From positions 21,531,289-21,595,288 of the forward strand of contig NC_019880.2 in NCBI RefSeq assembly GCF_002234675.1: a stretch of DNA of 64,000 nucleotides, in the 5' to 3' direction. The stretch is from Oryzias latipes. Its lineage: Eukaryota; Chordata; Actinopteri; Beloniformes; Adrianichthyidae. A program made the position numbers and the translations under genes. Shown here in pieces: positions 23,077 through 33,739 of the stretch. How positions within the stretch are numbered: the first letter of the stretch is position 1; every line of letters begins with the position of its first letter. The notes below the pieces were generated by a model, which had not been told where the DNA came from, did not search any database, and worked only from the letters and a program-made list of their open reading frames with translations.

Positions 23077-24680
23077 AGATAAGATAAGATAAGACTTTAT
23101 TGATCCCCGGAGGCAAATTCAGTTGTCACAACAGCCAAAACAAGAAATATAGCAGTTAGAAAAAGACCAAAAACAAAGTAGCAGTGAGTAAGAATAAAAT
23201 TGTAATAATAGAAAGTGGAAGTGAAAGTACACGTCAAAAATAACAAGTTAAGTAGTAAAATAACAGCAGCAGTGGCAGCAGTTCTAGACCGTGTTGTTTT
23301 TTAGCCTGACTGCTGTTGGGAAAAACGTTCCTTTTTGCACTGGGGGTGCAGCAGTCTTCGGCTGAACGAGCTCCTCACCGTCACATACAGAGGGTGAGAG
23401 GGGTTGTTCCGGATGCTGGACAGCTTGGTCAGCATCCTCCTCTCACCTACAGAGTCCACTGGGTCCAGGGGACAGCCCAGGACAGAGCTGGCTCTCTTCA
23501 CCAGCTTGTCCAGTTTCTTTTTGTCCCTTTCATTCCAGTCTGGGGTCGCCAGTGTACTAACCTACGCTGTGGTGTGCTGGGGGGGAGCACATCAAAGACA
23601 GACTTCTCCAGGCTGGAGAAGCTGATCAGGCGGGCTGGCTCTGTGGTTGGCACAAGGCTGGACCCTCTGGCTTCTGTGGCAGAGAGAAGGACACTCAAAA
23701 AACTGACAGGTATCCTGGACAATACCACCCACCCTCTGCACACGACCATCAGTAGCCAGAGAAGCACCTTCAGCAAGAGGCTGCTCCTCCCAAGGTGCAG
23801 GACTAATAGACTGAGGAACTCCTTTGTCCCCCGGGCCATCAAACTCTTTAACCACCACTTAGGAGGGGGGAGTGGGACAGAAAGGAAAGGGCCTTGATTG
23901 ACTTTCTTAAATGCTGTTTTGTAGAAATGTAAACTGTCTTTACTGTTTGTACTTTTTCTGATTATTTCTAATAGTGCTGTATGCGATGGAGATGTCAATT
24001 TCCATGCGGGAACCTCCCAAATGGATAAATAAAGTTGTCTATCTATTCATTCCTCCACATCAGTAGACCACAGCATAGAAAGTTGCTGATGCAACGACAG
24101 TTTCATTGAAGGTCTTGAGTAGTGGCCCACACACACCAAAGGACCTCAGTCTCCTCAGGAGGTGGAGGCGACTCTGACTCTTTTTCTGCAGGACCCTTGT
24201 GTTGTCTGACCAGTCCAGTTTAGTGTTGATGTGAACACCCAGGTACTTGTACACATCCACCCTCTCCATGAATGACCGATGGAAGAGACTGAGAAGCCTT
24301 TTTTCTGAAGTCCTTTGTTTTGGTGGCATTGATGTGAAGGGGATTGAGTTCACACCAGTCCACAAAGTCCTTGATCACCTTCTTATATTCCAGACCATTT
24401 CCCTCCAACGATGGCCGTGTCATCGTAGAACTCCTGGATACTGCAGCTGTTTGAGTCATAGTGGAAGTCAGATGTGTAGAGGGTGAGGAGAACTTGAAAA
24501 TGGTTGTTAAGTCCAAACAACAGACTTTCAGTAACAGCTGATCCTGAGCTCTGGTGGATCCGGGCTGGGCGGGTTCTGGTGAAAGCAGAGCCCAGACCCA
24601 AACGAAGCGGCAGAGTCCACAGAGCCCACCGGCTTTAGCAAGCGCTGCCTGTGCAAACATTTGTGGAAGGCCGTGTTTTC
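23077..24680 (-). mobile_element. CR1/L2-like LINE, 5'-truncated, interrupted by another LINE
   Basis: The tail is at the low end: (gataa)n at 23077-23097 then gactttattgatccc. On the minus strand the RT C-terminal region reads, from 24600 down: LYTSDFHYDSNS; then VDVYKYLGVHINTKLDWSDN and LLRRLRSFGVCGPLLKTF (24365-24060); then, after the interruption, KKLDKLVKRASSVLGCPLDP and ERRMLTKLSSI (23540-23330). Frames are broken by shifts and stops. 23537-24045 is a plus-strand LINE flanked by ttcattcc on both sides; removing it restores continuity. Confidence 0.85.
23537..24045 (+). mobile_element. 5'-truncated LINE inserted antisense into the older LINE
   Basis: 509 bp, flanked by the 8-bp duplication ttcattcc (23529-23536 and 24046-24053). 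The plus-strand frame reads VLTYAVVCWGG, then KLIRRAGSVVGTRLDPLASV and RSTFSKRLLLPRCRTNRLRN, the end of a CR1/L2-group reverse transcriptase. It ends with a 3' tail containing aaataaagttgtctatctat. Related to, but distinct from, its host LINE. Confidence 0.88.
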
Positions 24681-24745
24681 CACATCAGGAGCGGCTGTTT
24701 GAAACCAGTCAAGAAATGTGAACCACAAAGAATGTTTGAAATTCT

Positions 24746-26561
24746 TTTATTAGATTATTGAATGAAATCTATAAAATATTCCACAAAAAAATACATTTTG
24801 AACAGGCCAGCAGACATCCTTCAGTGACACATCCTGTTGACGATCAAACATTGATGCTGGAGATAAATAACTCCGCCTCCTCCTGCTGTTGCTGTTCTGA
24901 ACCCACAAGGCAGACAAAGTGTTTTTTTACTGACTGACTGTGGATTCACTGGGAGCAAAAACATGTCGTTGCAGCGCTGAGCAGAGCTCATGCTGCTCTG
25001 TGATTGGTCGGTGTCAGAGTCTGACCAAAACAAGCTCCAAACTCCTCCTCCTCCTCCTCCTCATGAGCAAGTGACGTACGCTGCTTCCTCCCACACTCCT
25101 CCACCTCCCTTCCTCCCCCCTGCCACCTCCTCCCTCAGCTAGCTGCCGTCAGCCTGTCAGCATGCATTAAGCTGCTGTGTCTGTAGTGTTCAGCCAGCTC
25201 AGAAAACCACCGAGCCCAGGGAGGAAAGGCAGTTTGAGCGCTTTTATGTAACAGCTGACTGCAGCCGAGCTGACGCTGGGACGCTAACGCACGTGTACGT
25301 CTCAGTAGTAAGGCACAGTTTCAGCAGCAGGACGAAGGGGGAACATTGGCCGGCGGGCGAGCAAAGCGCCGCCTGGTTTCCGAAGTTCAAACCCCCACGG
25401 ATGGACCGAGAAAAGGGATCGTGGCTCAGGAAGGGCAGCAGGTGTGTCCAGGTAAACCATCATCAGCCAGGAGGTAGATCAGGCGTAAAGCAGACGCTGA
25501 GGTCAGAGGTCAGGAACGGGCCTCATCCCGCTCCAAATCTCTCCTGCTGGACACGTGTTTACGTGTTTCAGATAGAAACACGTAAACACGGTTGAAAATA
25601 CTCCCGACGTTGGAATAGAAAACCACAAATGCCATAAAAACACAGAAACGGTTACAATTCTGCGACAAGATTCCTGAACGTTCAGCAGCTCCTGATCTAC
25701 AGCCAGAACGGACATAGAAACACACAAAAACGCTGCTGCTGCTGCAGGACGGGAACGCCGCCGGCCCCGATCCCAGTCACCAATGAGAAAAGAGGTATTC
25801 AGCAGCAGGTCCAGCACAGGACAGACGTCTGCGGCTGATTCTGCCTTCACAGATACAAGCAGCAGACATGTCCGCCGCCTTTCCCATCTCCTTTGCCTTT
25901 CTGCTAAAGTTCTGGCTGAATAAATATCCATCAAAAGTCCAAACAGCTGCATGGCGCATAAAAAAGCTGAAAGTCCCGGCGAGGCGCCGCAGAAACTTCT
26001 CAGTGAAAGCAGAGCGAGGCCTTTGCCCCCCGCGGCTGCCTGAAGCGGGCCCTCTTAAGTAATTGAAGGGACCGGGATGAATAATTAACCGGCAGCCTGG
26101 CGGATGCACGCAGCTCTGGAGCGCCGGCCTTCATCGGAGCTGCAGACGCTCCGAGGAAAACCGGGAGAAAACGTCAGGAAACACCTGAGGGAGAGTCGGC
26201 CTGCGATTCTGCAGAGGCGCTGGAGGAAGGAGCATCTTTGGTTGACGAGCTGCTCCCGCTCCTGAACGGCTACATACTTCCTGTCCATCTCTTTTTACAT
26301 CATTGGTTCTGATAGAAACGGGTATAAAATACTTTGTCATAAAATATACATTTTGCTGTAAAATTACCAATAAATTATTGAGTTTTGTCAGAAAAATCCA
26401 GAAGCTTTTGGTTTCTGACCACAAATCCATAAAGGAGAATCTACAATAAATATGTCGTCTGCAGTTCGAGTCCCACATCTGTGGCTCCTTCCTGCCTTTT
26501 CAGACCGATTCAAACGTCTCAGAACGCAGAACCAGGTGCACAGCGTCCAGCACTTTGCTCA
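24746..26561 (-). other. 3' UTR of the SERTA-domain gene, with poly(A) signal
   Basis: Follows the stop of the minus-strand coding exon without interruption. An AATAAA (minus strand) at 24746-24751 is the likely end. Length about 1.8 kb. It holds a perfect hairpin at 25554-25590 and a ctc-repeat at about 25041-25062. The extent is inferred; part of it could be separate. Confidence 0.5.
25554..25590 (-). repeat. Perfect hairpin in the SERTA-gene 3' UTR
   Basis: Arms cgtgtttacgtgtttc (25554-25569) and its exact complement (25575-25590) around a 5-nt loop. In the transcript it would form a 16-bp stem. Confidence 0.8.
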
Positions 26562-27302
26562 TCAGGACTTCACCAGGACCTCCATGATGTGGTCCAGCTC
26601 GTTCAGGTCCATGAGGCACGACTGGAGGCTTCCAGCCGAGGAATGGCCGGCCGGGCGCAGCTTCATGTCCTCGTCCCACCAGAGCGAGGACGTGACGGGC
26701 CACAGGGAGCCCGCCGCCCAGGCTGAGAGCAGGTCCGAGCTCTCGTACATGGACGTGTCGATGTCCTCAAAGATGTCGTCCAGGGCCAGGTCACTGAGAT
26801 AACCGCCGGCGCTTCCCGCGTCGCTAAGAGTGTTACTGACTGCGGTGGGCAGAGGTTTCTGCTGCTCGGCGTCCTGAGAGGCGGGCTCCGGAGACGCTGG
26901 GGGGGACAGAGAAAGGCTCTCCATGTCCCCCTCCGCACACCCCGAGCACGTCACTGACATGTCGTCCGTAAGAAGGTAGGAGTCCGGATCCACGCCGTGG
27001 AGGAGAACCTCTGGGGTGCAGGTTCCGGTCCCGTCGCTCCGCATCTCCTCCTGGATCTGTCTCAGGGTGTTGATGAGCAGCACCGAGCGCCGCAGGCTGA
27101 GCTCCACGCCGGCCTGGTAGTGCTGCAGCTTCTCCACGCAGAGGCTGAGCACCAGCTGACGCTGCTGCAGGCGGCTCATGGACGGATCGTGGCCTCCACC
27201 CGCCGCCAGGTTCTGCCTCTTCTCCTCCGGCACTGCGGCGCCGGGGAGCAGCTCCAGCTCCTCCAGGCAGCTCCACTTCCTCTTCACGCCGCGACCCAAC
27301 AT
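26562..27302 (-). CDS. SERTA-domain transcriptional co-regulator (SERTAD1/2/3-like)
   Basis: Single coding exon, 246 residues. The start is the ATG at 27302-27300, 4 bases after a splice acceptor (minus-strand ...tgctgctgtag at about 27307), matching SERTAD genes in which the coding part is one exon after a non-coding first exon. Order: a basic KRKW motif near the N-terminus (residues 7-10), the cyclin-A-binding region of the family; SERTA domain at about 42-90, with the LRRSVLLINTLRQIQEEM core; an acidic DIFEDIDTSMYESSDLL segment; and the C-terminal LNELDHIMEVLVKS transactivation/PHD-bromodomain-binding motif. Family members bind E2F/DP and CDK4 or PHD proteins in the nucleus and promote cell-cycle transcription. 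The C-terminus matches SERTAD2 best, but overall it falls between SERTAD1, 2 and 3, so no symbol is given. It lies 11 kb from cdca4, same strand. Confidence 0.92.
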   Translation of the reverse strand: MLGRGVKRKWSCLEELELLPGAAVPEEKRQNLAAGGGHDPSMSRLQQRQLVLSLCVEKLQHYQAGVELSLRRSVLLINTLRQIQEEMRSDGTGTCTPEVLLHGVDPDSYLLTDDMSVTCSGCAEGDMESLSLSPPASPEPASQDAEQQKPLPTAVSNTLSDAGSAGGYLSDLALDDIFEDIDTSMYESSDLLSAWAAGSLWPVTSSLWWDEDMKLRPAGHSSAGSLQSCLMDLNELDHIMEVLVKS

Positions 27303-27360
27303 TGACCTACAGCAGCAGAGAAGGACGTCAGGTTTCACACCAACGTACATCAGTACCAGT

Positions 27361-27831
27361 GACACGTCACCGTGTGAAGGACCAGAGACCTGCAAAGCTC
27401 CACCTCCACCCCCCCAACAGGAAATGACCAGAGACCTGCAAAGCTCCACCTCCACCCCCCCAACAGGAAATGACCAGAGACCTGCAAAGCTCCAGCTCCA
27501 CCCCCCCCAACAGGAAATGACGTCACTGTGTGAAGGACCAGAGACCTGCAAAGCTCCACCTCCACCCCCCCCAACAGGAAATGACGTCACTGTGTGAAGG
27601 ACCAGAGACCTGCAAAGCTCCACCTCCACCCCCTAAACAGGAAATGACGTCACTGTGTGTAGGACCAGAGACCTGCAAAGCTCCACCACCCCCCCCAACA
27701 GGAAATGACGTCACTGTGTGAATGACGAGAGACCTGCAAAGCTCCACCTCCACCCCCCCAACAGGAAATGACGTCACTGTGTGTAGGACCAGAGACCTGC
27801 AAAGCTCCACCTCCCCACCCCCCTCAAAGCA
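27361..27831. repeat. About 63-bp minisatellite in intron 1 of the SERTA gene, with five CRE sites
   Basis: About 8 units of gaccagagacctgcaaagct, ccacctccacccccc, aacaggaaatgacgtcactg. The palindrome TGACGTCA (the full CREB/ATF site) occurs at 27518, 27582, 27645, 27706 and 27769. Two shorter units lack it, and the first has the variant gacacgtcac. It lies 60-530 bp beyond the acceptor of exon 2. Confidence 0.93.
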
Positions 27832-28535
27832 GGATGGATGGATGTTTTCTTCAAGAATCTCCAAGAGAAAAACCATCCGACAAAAAGAGAAATGCAAACG
27901 GATTCTGGGTTGCTGATGCTAACCTCGGCGTCTTTAGCCGACAGAAACGGTGTTTCATGTGATCGTTAACAGAGGTTACGTGGTCAAACCCTCGCCGCCT
28001 TCGTGTGTCCGTCTAAATGAAGCTGGTAGGTGGAGTAAGAACACACATGCTAATGATTGGGTCCCTCCTTGGAGCTGAAGGCTAGAATGGAGGAGACCCC
28101 CCTTTGTGAGTCATAGATGGACAGACGACCGGGTGGATGGATGGATGGATGGATGAGTGGATGGATGGATGGTGTTATGTCATCCAACCAGAACACACAG
28201 CAGAGCTCTGCTTCTTCCTCTGAAACACTGATAGTAAGTTGGAAGGTTTGAAGCAGAAACCCTTTCCTCTCTTTCTGTCTGACGTCTAGTTTTACTTCCT
28301 ATTAAATCACGTGATTCTTTCGCTACTGGAGGAAGAAGAAAACGGATCAGGTGTTTTTTCCATGTCTCAGGTAAAATCACCTGCAGAAAACCAGCCCGAG
28401 TCTGAGATGTTCCAGCATTTTCCCCAACCATCAGAAACCACACAAATACCAGAACCATCAGCTTCTTGGCCCGTGGAGGCTACAGGTGAGCGGGGGGCGG
28501 GGCCTAACCCTGAACTCGACTGAGGTTTTTTCAAT
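27832..28535. other. Intronic sequence with a (ggat)n microsatellite
   Basis: Between the minisatellite and the GC-rich promoter region. A (ggat)n run lies at about 28134-28173, with one gagt variant. Nothing else recognised. Confidence 0.5.
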
Positions 28536-29175
28536 TCTTCAATTACGATCTGTAGCGGAACACACGTTCCCGGGCTGAGAGTCGGACACCTCTGACTCAC
28601 TTCCAGACAGCCTGCAGGCGGGCCGGGTTTACTCATCTGAACGGACCCGGATAACCCGAACAGAACCCCGCGAGTCCCGCTAACTTTGGCTTCTCGGACT
28701 TTATCAACGCATTTAAGCGTAAAGAAGAAAACCAACAAACTCGGTAGATGTTTCACAGAGTTCCTCAACTCGCTCTGCTTCAGCCCGGTAACTAACGGGA
28801 GCAGATCTGCTCTACGGTACTGCCTGTGCTCAGGACGCCCCGGGAACACCGCGGACCCGCTTCCCGGTTTACCTCAATGACCAAAACGTCGGATCCGACC
28901 GAACCCAAGTTCTAACAACAAACTTGGCTAACATGTTTCGCTGAAGTGCGCAAAACGGTGACAAAAACAAACCTTGCGTGTCCTCGGAAAGTGTCATGAG
29001 GTGAATAAATCCCCCGTGTCCCGCGTTGCTGCCCCGCCGCTGCGTTCCGTAGTACGGAGATCCGGAGCGAGGAATGTACAGTCCATCCGCGGCGGCGGGG
29101 GGAGGCGGCGGAACAGCTGGGCGGAGGGAGGGACAGACACAGGCAAGCCTCGGGCGGGGGGCTCGCGCTAAAACG
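28536..29175 (-). promoter_or_regulatory. CpG-rich promoter and non-coding first exon region of the SERTA gene
   Basis: CpG-dense DNA just upstream of the minus-strand gene, as expected of a CpG-island promoter. Minus-strand donor candidates are attgag|gtaaac (about 28873) and gcaag|gtttgt (about 28974). No TATA box is apparent. Exact exon limits cannot be fixed from sequence alone. Confidence 0.6.
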
Positions 29176-30600
29176 TGATTGGACAGTTCATCTGTCAATC
29201 AAGCCTCTACCTCCACTGCTCACGGGGCAGCGAATGTGCGCCAGTTTGGCGAGCTGCAGCTGCATTCATGAACACCTCGTAAATTTGGTTTCTTATAAAA
29301 TGGGATTTAATCGGTCAGAAATGTAATATATCTGTAGATTCATGATATATTTTTACTCCGCTGCTTCATTGTATGTTCTCCTTAGCTTTTTACCTGATCT
29401 TACTTAGTTTATTTACAACCTGACAGAAAAAAAGGTTGTAGTTGGTTGTTAAAACTATATCATGTTCTTTAGCCCATGCCCATTTTAACATTTAAATAAT
29501 GCATGTAAAATCTGGAGACACACGTGTTTTTTTGTTTTGATAGAAAAGGCTAACAATAAATTCCACACATCCAGAACAAAATGTTAACTGATAAGTAAAA
29601 GTCTATCACCTAGTCATTTCACATATTTTACAAATCTTGATTGAACTTCAATTTTCTCTTAAAAAAATAAATACAAAATAAAAAACTGTTACCCACTGCT
29701 CAGTCCAGAGGAAAAACACCTGACTGGGGGAGGAAGAGGAACTCAGAGCTTTGAGTTTAAGGGTGACCTTTGGTTAAACCTCACTTCTGACTGCACGAGG
29801 TGCCAGAGCAACAGATGAGACCAAATTTGACCCAAGTCAGTTATATTTAAGACAGTTTTCAGACAAAACATGTCTTCTTATGATTTAAAATGTTACTTTG
29901 GGTCAAATAATGGACTGAGAAGCCAGACTTGAATGACTACAGCTAGAAATACACATGTTAAGGGAATCATGAATATTAGAACTTGCACAAATAATGACTT
30001 ATTAAAGTATCTCATAAGTGATTGTCTGGTTAAACTGTATATTCCTTAGGAATAAGATAGCTCAAAGTGTACTGTTATATCAGCGTTAGAAATATCTAGA
30101 AGATTCACGGAATTTCCCTGTGTACCTGAATGCAGCATTTTAAAGAGACAGATGACTCAGAAGAGAGGAGGAAATACGTGACCGGAAAACCGGGGATACC
30201 ATACACCAAATAAGGCAGTTCACAGCTTCACCATTATTTCTGATCGCGTTTTCCTCCCACTTCATCATGTACTGACAGTCAGTAAAAAATATAAAGTACA
30301 TTTTTGTTAAGTAGAATATATCACACATCTGGAAAGTGCCTTTCATTTCTGCATGGTGTCACATTGGTCTGAAGTGTGCATATTTGAAATGAACACACTT
30401 TAGTGTGAGAATTGTTCCTGTGAGAGTTCAGCCCAACCATGTCCACTTCTGTCAATCAGGTTTTTTGTTTCTCTAGTTTTGAGCTTCTGCTACCTACAGG
30501 TGTTAAGCACACACCTGTGCGGCAGTACCAATGAGCATGAGCTCTGATGCACCTAGAACCTGATATAAACTGGCCTGTAAGGCTACCTCTGCTGCGATGT
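29176..30600. other. Intergenic stretch, nothing recognised
   Basis: AT-rich, no terminal repeats, no domain-bearing frame. Confidence 0.5.
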
Positions 30601-30601
30601 A

Positions 30602-32186
30602 AACATTGACTGTAGATGAGAACTGGACTGAGTGGCGCCTCCCCCCTCACGTTCCAAACAGGTGGTACCTGCTGGTTCCAAGAAGACAAAATCCCACAGA
30701 CTTGTATAGAGAAATAAACAGCTGTTTATTCTGGATCTGATACCTCTTAACACGTTCTTGATAATCCTCTTTTTTTTGTAATATTTTTGCTGTAGCGCAA
30801 GTTATTCAAGTTATAAACTGTCCAATCAGATGCCTCAAAAAAATAGGTGGTTTCCCGTTTTACATTTAAAACATTTGATTGTTGGATTTCATGTAGCCTG
30901 CTTTAAATTGGTAGGGGTGTGGCCTTTCAACAAGCTACCTCCTGATTGGCCAGAGTGGTTGTGTAACCGGATCACTTCTGCGTTGTGTTTAGGAAGTCAA
31001 AAGATCTCGGGACACAGCAGCACCCTTGGAGACCACCTCCGTTTATTGCGTATCTGACAATTTTCCAAAAAGAAAATAGAAATCACGGTGTTAGCATCCC
31101 GTATTAGCTCCTCTCCCGCTGGACAGTAAAACAAAAAGGGGCCCGCTAACACATACCTGACAATTTTCCAAAAAGAAAATAGAAATCACGGTGTTAGCAT
31201 CCCGTATTACCTCCTCTCCCATTGGACAGTAAAACAAAAAGGGGCCCGCTAACACATACCTGACAATTTTCCAAAAAGGAAATAGAAATCACGGTGTTAG
31301 CATCCCGTATTAGCTCCTACATGAGGGTGAGAGGTAGAGGGAGCACAGAACATGAACAGGAAATTCTTATTCTGAAATAAACAGTTAACATCTACAAAGG
31401 TTTTTATGTTTTTCATAACAGATTCCAAATAATAACAGTATATGGCACAATAATTAACATAAAATGAGGATTCATATGGCTAACATTACAGGACACCCAC
31501 CTCTCCCGCTGGACAGTAAAACAAGAAGGAGAGAGGGAAAGAAAGCGCCAACCTTATAAAGAGAAAACCAGCGAAGAAGAACACTTTAAGGAGGGGCTAC
31601 AAAACCCAACACAGAATACAAGGGGGGAAAGAAACTTAGAGACAGTCAATATTTTGTGTAATTAAAATGAACAGATCACGTCCTGTTACAGTTGCAATGA
31701 CGTTAACTCAGCCCCCAATTCTGGCTCCGACATGGCGTCCACCAAATGTCTTTGATGTTCACCGAGCCTTCTGTGACTGGACAAGAAATCCTGACAGCGA
31801 GGAATACCCAATGACTGTCTATATTAAGAACTGGAGCTATTTTTTTCACTATGCGGACGCCGCCATGTCGGAGCCACACGTCAGCATGAGCAGTGATTGG
31901 TCCAAGTCCGTCTGAGTCACTATTTATTTGACAGCCACTCTGGCCAATCAGGAGGGAAGGCCACACCCCTATCACTTAAAAACAGGGTACACTAAATCTG
32001 TTAATCAAACATTTCCAATGTTTGACATGTGACCACATACTTTTGTTGAGGCATCTGACTGGTCATTTTATAACTTGAATAACTTTGGCTGCAGAAAATA
32101 AATATGAGAAGAACACATGGCATTCCCTGTTTGGAACACCAAAGGGAAGGAATAACTCCGTCCAGTTCTCATATACAGTCAATGGG
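30602..32186. mobile_element. Long foldback element (family R1), large copy
   Basis: Left arm from gactgtagatgagaactgga; the right end, reversed, reads gactgtatatgagaactgga. The arms go on as diverged inverted copies for about 380 bp, including the ttattcaagttataa and gattggccagagtgg blocks. The centre holds a 103-bp tandem repeat. The frame 31667-31915 is part of the inverted arm and matches the copy at 41290-41440; it has no recognised domain. No transposase was found. Confidence 0.75.
31055..31318. repeat. 103-bp tandem repeat, 2.5 copies
   Basis: tgacaattttccaaaaag starts at 31055, 31158 and 31261, exactly 103 bp apart. The copies are nearly identical. The ctcccgctggacagtaaaac piece recurs at 31503. 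Confidence 0.95.
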
Positions 32187-33300
32187 AATACCCCAAACTC
32201 CACCCATTTTCTACGAATAGACAATATACAGACTGTTTTCCAAAAAAATTAGGATATCATAGATAAGTGTATTCATTTTCACAATTCCATTCAGAAAATT
32301 AAACATTCATTGAATGTAAATTTAGGGCAGAATGTTTTCTTATTTCAATTATTTTTTCACAAATTGGAGTTCCAGCCTGAAACCTACAAAAATAGAATGA
32401 AAAAAAATTTAGGAAACTGTAGAGAAATCTGCCCAAAATGTTCTCGACATGAATGTTTTAAACTGAGTTTCACCAACTTATCATCTACTAAACTCAAAGC
32501 ACACGTTCCCCACGAGTCATAAAACCGTCTCAGTTATGGGGACATCTATCCAGAAGACCATCACTGACCCCTCCATCTAGTTAAGCCACTAAAGTTCCTA
32601 GCTAAGGAGGCTGTTCACGGAGCGCCGTGTCCGAGCAGATCAACAGAAAGTCTGATGGAAGGACAAAATGTGTCCGGAGAAGTAGAAATAGCAACAGGGA
32701 CGACTGAGGACTTCAGCGGAAACACGACAGCAGAAGATGAAGAAAAGAATTAAGGAAAGCGAGCAGCTGCTATTGGAAAGGAATGCCCTTAATACAGGAA
32801 GTGACGCAAAAGCTTTGTCTTGCTCAACATTGTTGTCATTTTTATTGTATTAATACAATTTTAAAAAAGTGCTTTTGGAAAGTTTCATGTATTTATAATG
32901 TCCAGATAAAGAAAACAGTAATAAAAAAACTTTAGAAAATCATACACGATTGGTTTTATATTACATCCCTTTCCGTTAGAAGTCGCGTCTCCTCTTTTGC
33001 TGTTGTGTTTCAGTATTTGTTTGTTTGTACTGGGATTTATTGTTGTTGTATCTTTAATGTAAGTGTGTCTTGCACCTCTCGGCCACCATATAATAATTTC
33101 ATTGTGTCATGAACTATATGCAAAAGAGCAGTTATTTTAAATTATGTTAAAGAGTAAATATTGAATTATTTACTAGTGTGTGTTTGATGTATCTTTGTAT
33201 AGATTCTTATTTTTTGCATAATTTCTGCTTTGATTGCAAGAAAGAATCCATTTGCTATTCCAGAGGTGATTTTTTCTTAAAAAAAAAAAAGATAAAAAAA
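32187..33300. other. Non-coding stretch, possible unclassified transposon remains
   Basis: AT-rich. The block 32530-32760 has a mosaic look of decayed transposase frames but no motif I can name. Nothing is certain. Confidence 0.35.
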
Positions 33301-33302
33301 AC

Positions 33303-33510
33303 ATGCTTCATAGGTTAACTGGCAATTCTGAATTGACCATAGGTGTGAGTGCGGGAGTGAATGGGTGTGTGATTGAGGACATTCTACCCTGCAACAAACT
33401 GGCAACTTGTTCAGGGTGCCCCTCCTGCCTTCGCCCACAAGTGGCCGGGATAGGCTCCGGCAGCCCCGTGACCCCGAAAGGGATAAAACGGTATAGAAAA
33501 TGAATGAATG
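33303..33510 (-). repeat. Dispersed fish repeat fragment
   Basis: Contains gggataggctccggcagccc followed by cgtgaccccgaaagggataa, a widespread fish repeat signature of the same general type as 48780-49092 but in the other orientation. A tail of tgaatgaatggg follows. Confidence 0.6.
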
Positions 33511-33627
33511 GGAAAAAAAATAGATTTCTTACACTAATCAATAAAAGTCTTTTTTAGGAAATAATAAAAAGTTGATTCTGATGGGGTCCAGGAAGAGAAC
33601 AGGCCAAGACTTTGATAGTGGAGAGGA

Positions 33628-33735
33628 TAGACCTGGACCTGGACCTGGACCTGGACCTGGACCTGGACCTGGACCTGGACCTGGACCTGGACCTGGACCT
33701 GGACCTGGACCTGAACCTGGCCCTGGTCCTGGACG
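33628..33735. repeat. Hexanucleotide microsatellite (cctgga)n
   Basis: About 14 perfect cctgga units, then a few variants. All frames are open across it, giving PG, RS or QV dipeptide repeats, which is an artefact of the period of 6. Confidence 0.95.
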
Positions 33736-33739
33736 AACC

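Noticed and set aside
25503-26109. Minus-strand frames of 110-149 codons in the SERTA 3' UTR
   Set aside because: No domain or splice support; they cross the perfect hairpin and lie in the likely UTR.
26572-27276. Plus-strand and alternative minus-strand frames over the SERTA coding exon
   Set aside because: Shadows of the real frame in a GC-rich exon; only the 26562-27302 frame has the SERTA domain and the splice context.
27303-27629. Upstream extension of the SERTA frame (repeating LCRSLV...)
   Set aside because: It reads through the intronic minisatellite, and a splice acceptor lies just before the ATG at 27302.
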